From the NCBI GenBank assembly GCA_963995525.1, contig OZ023213.1:50840987-50904986 (forward strand): a stretch of 64,000 bases of DNA. Reading direction: 5' to 3'. The DNA comes from Escarpia spicata. Taxonomy: Eukaryota > Annelida > Polychaeta > Sabellida > Siboglinidae. Below the pieces are notes generated by a model. That model was not told where the DNA came from. It was given only the letters and a program-made list of their open reading frames with translations, and ran no database searches. Position numbers and translations under genes: made by a program. Of this stretch, positions 62,721-64,000 are shown in pieces (position 1 is the stretch's first letter; the number at the start of each line of letters is the position of its first letter).

Positions 62721-63060
62721 CTGTGTACGAGAATATCCCGCTGTACCCTACGCGCTGAGTAGCAGCGGCGATGGCCTTTGATCTACGGCCTAGTTACGGG
62801 CGGTTAAATTTAGAATCACGGCTAGCTGCAGTCGCTGTGCGATTAACAGCAGCTAAACGGCTTAACCGTGGTTAGTTGGCGCTGAGCGTTTAATAAAATG
62901 TATGGATGTAGCAGGCGCTGTGCGAATTGTGCGTTTAACGGTTAGGTGACACTGCGCGTTGTGAAACGAAATTTATTCAGCGTAGATCAGCGGCCTGGTA
63001 ACGTGGAATGTTTGCGTGCGGTGGATATAATATAGGAAGCAACGGTGGTGTAAGTGATAT
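62721..63060. other. Unique stretch beside the palindromic repeats
   Basis: Contains scattered GGTTA/TAACC motifs reminiscent of the adjacent repeats (for example CTTAACCGTGGTTAG) but no clear unit, gene or RNA. Confidence 0.4.
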
Positions 63061-63064
63061 TTTA

Positions 63065-63479
63065 TTATTCAAACATGAACGGTCGCCCCCTCATATTGTG
63101 TCGCTGCCGACTACTCCCCCGTGGTGGCGCAAGAGACGGGCGATGTCTTACGCGGGGGATCAACGGCGCGTTGAAACCACGTCGTTCGTATATTTCCTCC
63201 GGTGGTATTGGGGTACTCCATAGTCCGGTGGTGGTGTCCAGTCTTAGGAAGGTGGCTATTAGTCCATCGGGGGCGAGCTCGCTACTAGGGGATCGCCTAG
63301 CGGTGGGCGGTGTGACAACGGTCCGGCGAGAAGTGTCGACGGTGCCAGCGTCCCAATCTTCGGCGGGCTCTTCGACAGCTGTTTGGCGTACGGTCGGGCG
63401 GACAATGCATGTAGGAAGGTCGTGTGTAGACGGTCTGTTTCTCCGTGTCGGCAGTATGATAGGGCGTGGCAGGTGGTTT
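63065..63479 (-). CDS. Possible terminal exon of an unrecognised protein
   Basis: After a plausible acceptor (GCGTTATTCACAG on the minus strand) one frame stays open for 137 codons in a GC-rich segment and ends with tandem TAA TAA. The AATAAA signal overlaps the two stops. The sequence is Pro/Arg/Thr-rich, with acidic patches early (VEEPAEDWDAG) and LIATFLRLDTTTGLWSTPIP and PEEIYERRGFNAP later. I recognise no family. Its lack of an ATG near the start fits an internal or terminal exon. The plus strand is also open over the same stretch (63054-63485), so the coding strand is not certain. The minus strand is preferred because of the acceptor and the stop/poly(A) arrangement. Confidence 0.35.
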
Positions 63480-63497
63480 CTGTGAATAACGCATTTG

Positions 63498-64000
63498 ACA
63501 ATTAAATAAAAGTAAATACGTATAGGAAAATGTAATAAATAATAAGTTATAAATCTGTACTAAATATAAGTAATTAAATAATAAGTTATGAAAAGTAATT
63601 AATAAAGAATGAAAACTTACAACTGTACTAAATAATAAGGAATTACATATATAATTAAAGAATATAAAGAATTACATATAGGTCTGTACTAAATATAAGT
63701 AATTAAATAATAAGTTATAAAAAAGTAATTAATAAAGAATGAAAACTTACAACTGTACTAAATAATAAGGAATTATATATATATATATAATTAAAGAATA
63801 AGACTTACATCTGTACTAAATATAAGTAATTAAATAATAAGTTATGAAAAGTAATTAATAAAGAATGAAAACTTACAACTGTACTAAATAATAAGGAATT
63901 ACATATATAATTAAAGAATATAAAGAATTACATATAGGTCTGTACTAAATATAAAAAAGTAATTAATAAAGAATGAAAACTTACAACTGTACTAAATAAT
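63498..64000. repeat. AT-rich tandem repeat running off the window edge
   Basis: Four units share GAATGAAAACTTACAACTGT followed by ACTAAATAATAAGGAATTA, with landmark spacings of 130, 126 and 108 bp. The units differ in the length of a TA run and in presence of an AAAGAATATAAAGAATTACA segment. The array continues past the right edge. Sequence is almost pure A/T with no coding potential. Confidence 0.9.

Noticed and set aside
63054..63485. Plus-strand 143-codon frame
   Set aside because: No family or splice support. The overlapping minus-strand frame has a better acceptor and a stop/poly(A) arrangement, though neither is certain.

Overview
The window is animal nuclear DNA. It has spliced genes with GT-AG introns, non-LTR retrotransposons and long satellite arrays. 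The families present (a DEG/ENaC sodium channel, a THAP domain, a P2X7-type C-terminal domain, and a CR1 LINE whose ORF1 carries an esterase) fit an invertebrate or basal deuterostome. I cannot name the species from sequence alone.

Layout. (1) Positions 1-40,696 and 45,133-47,399 form one tandem array of a 73-bp monomer, about 590 copies and two thirds of the window. Variant monomers recur in long higher-order blocks: exactly 1,241 bp (17 monomers), about 4.74 and 5.33 kb, and about 8,168 bp (about 112 monomers). (2) At 40,697-45,132 a nearly full-length CR1-clade LINE on the minus strand interrupts the array. Its ORF1 is intact; its ORF2 keeps one frame throughout but has two nonsense codons. 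(3) Positions 47,400-48,532 are unique flank with a decayed reverse-transcriptase fragment. (4) Positions 48,533-52,585 (+) hold the 3' half of a DEG/ENaC-family channel gene. The conserved cysteine motif and TM2 are clear. Between them is an extracellular insertion of about 460 residues in place of the usual few dozen. The N-terminus and TM1 are not seen between the satellite and the first visible exon. (5) The introns and 3' flank carry a foldback repeat, a CA-rich microsatellite and a 17-copy minisatellite whose unit carries the palindrome TGACGTCA (a consensus cAMP-response element). (6) Positions 54,920-54,991 (+) look like a first exon of a THAP-domain protein. (7) Positions 55,300-56,220 hold short dispersed repeats. 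(8) Positions 56,235-60,830 hold two minus-strand copies of a second LINE family, one a 3' stub and one nearly complete but broken. The longer copy's ORF1 contains a perfectly homogenised 30-bp coding minisatellite, and its catalytic YADD box is interrupted by a stop. (9) Positions 61,300-62,117 (-) hold two exons of a P2X7 C-terminal-like domain with an in-frame TGA. (10) Positions 62,290-62,720 are palindrome-rich tandem repeats. Positions 63,065-63,479 (-) are an open, exon-like stretch of unknown identity. From 63,498 to the edge there is an AT-rich tandem repeat.

The strongest candidates for something undescribed are the enlarged DEG/ENaC ectodomain and the multi-scale higher-order organisation of the 73-bp satellite next to that gene. 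If the missing N-terminal exons lie beyond the array, the satellite sits inside an intron of the channel gene. All functional calls rest on motif recognition by eye; no database search was run.
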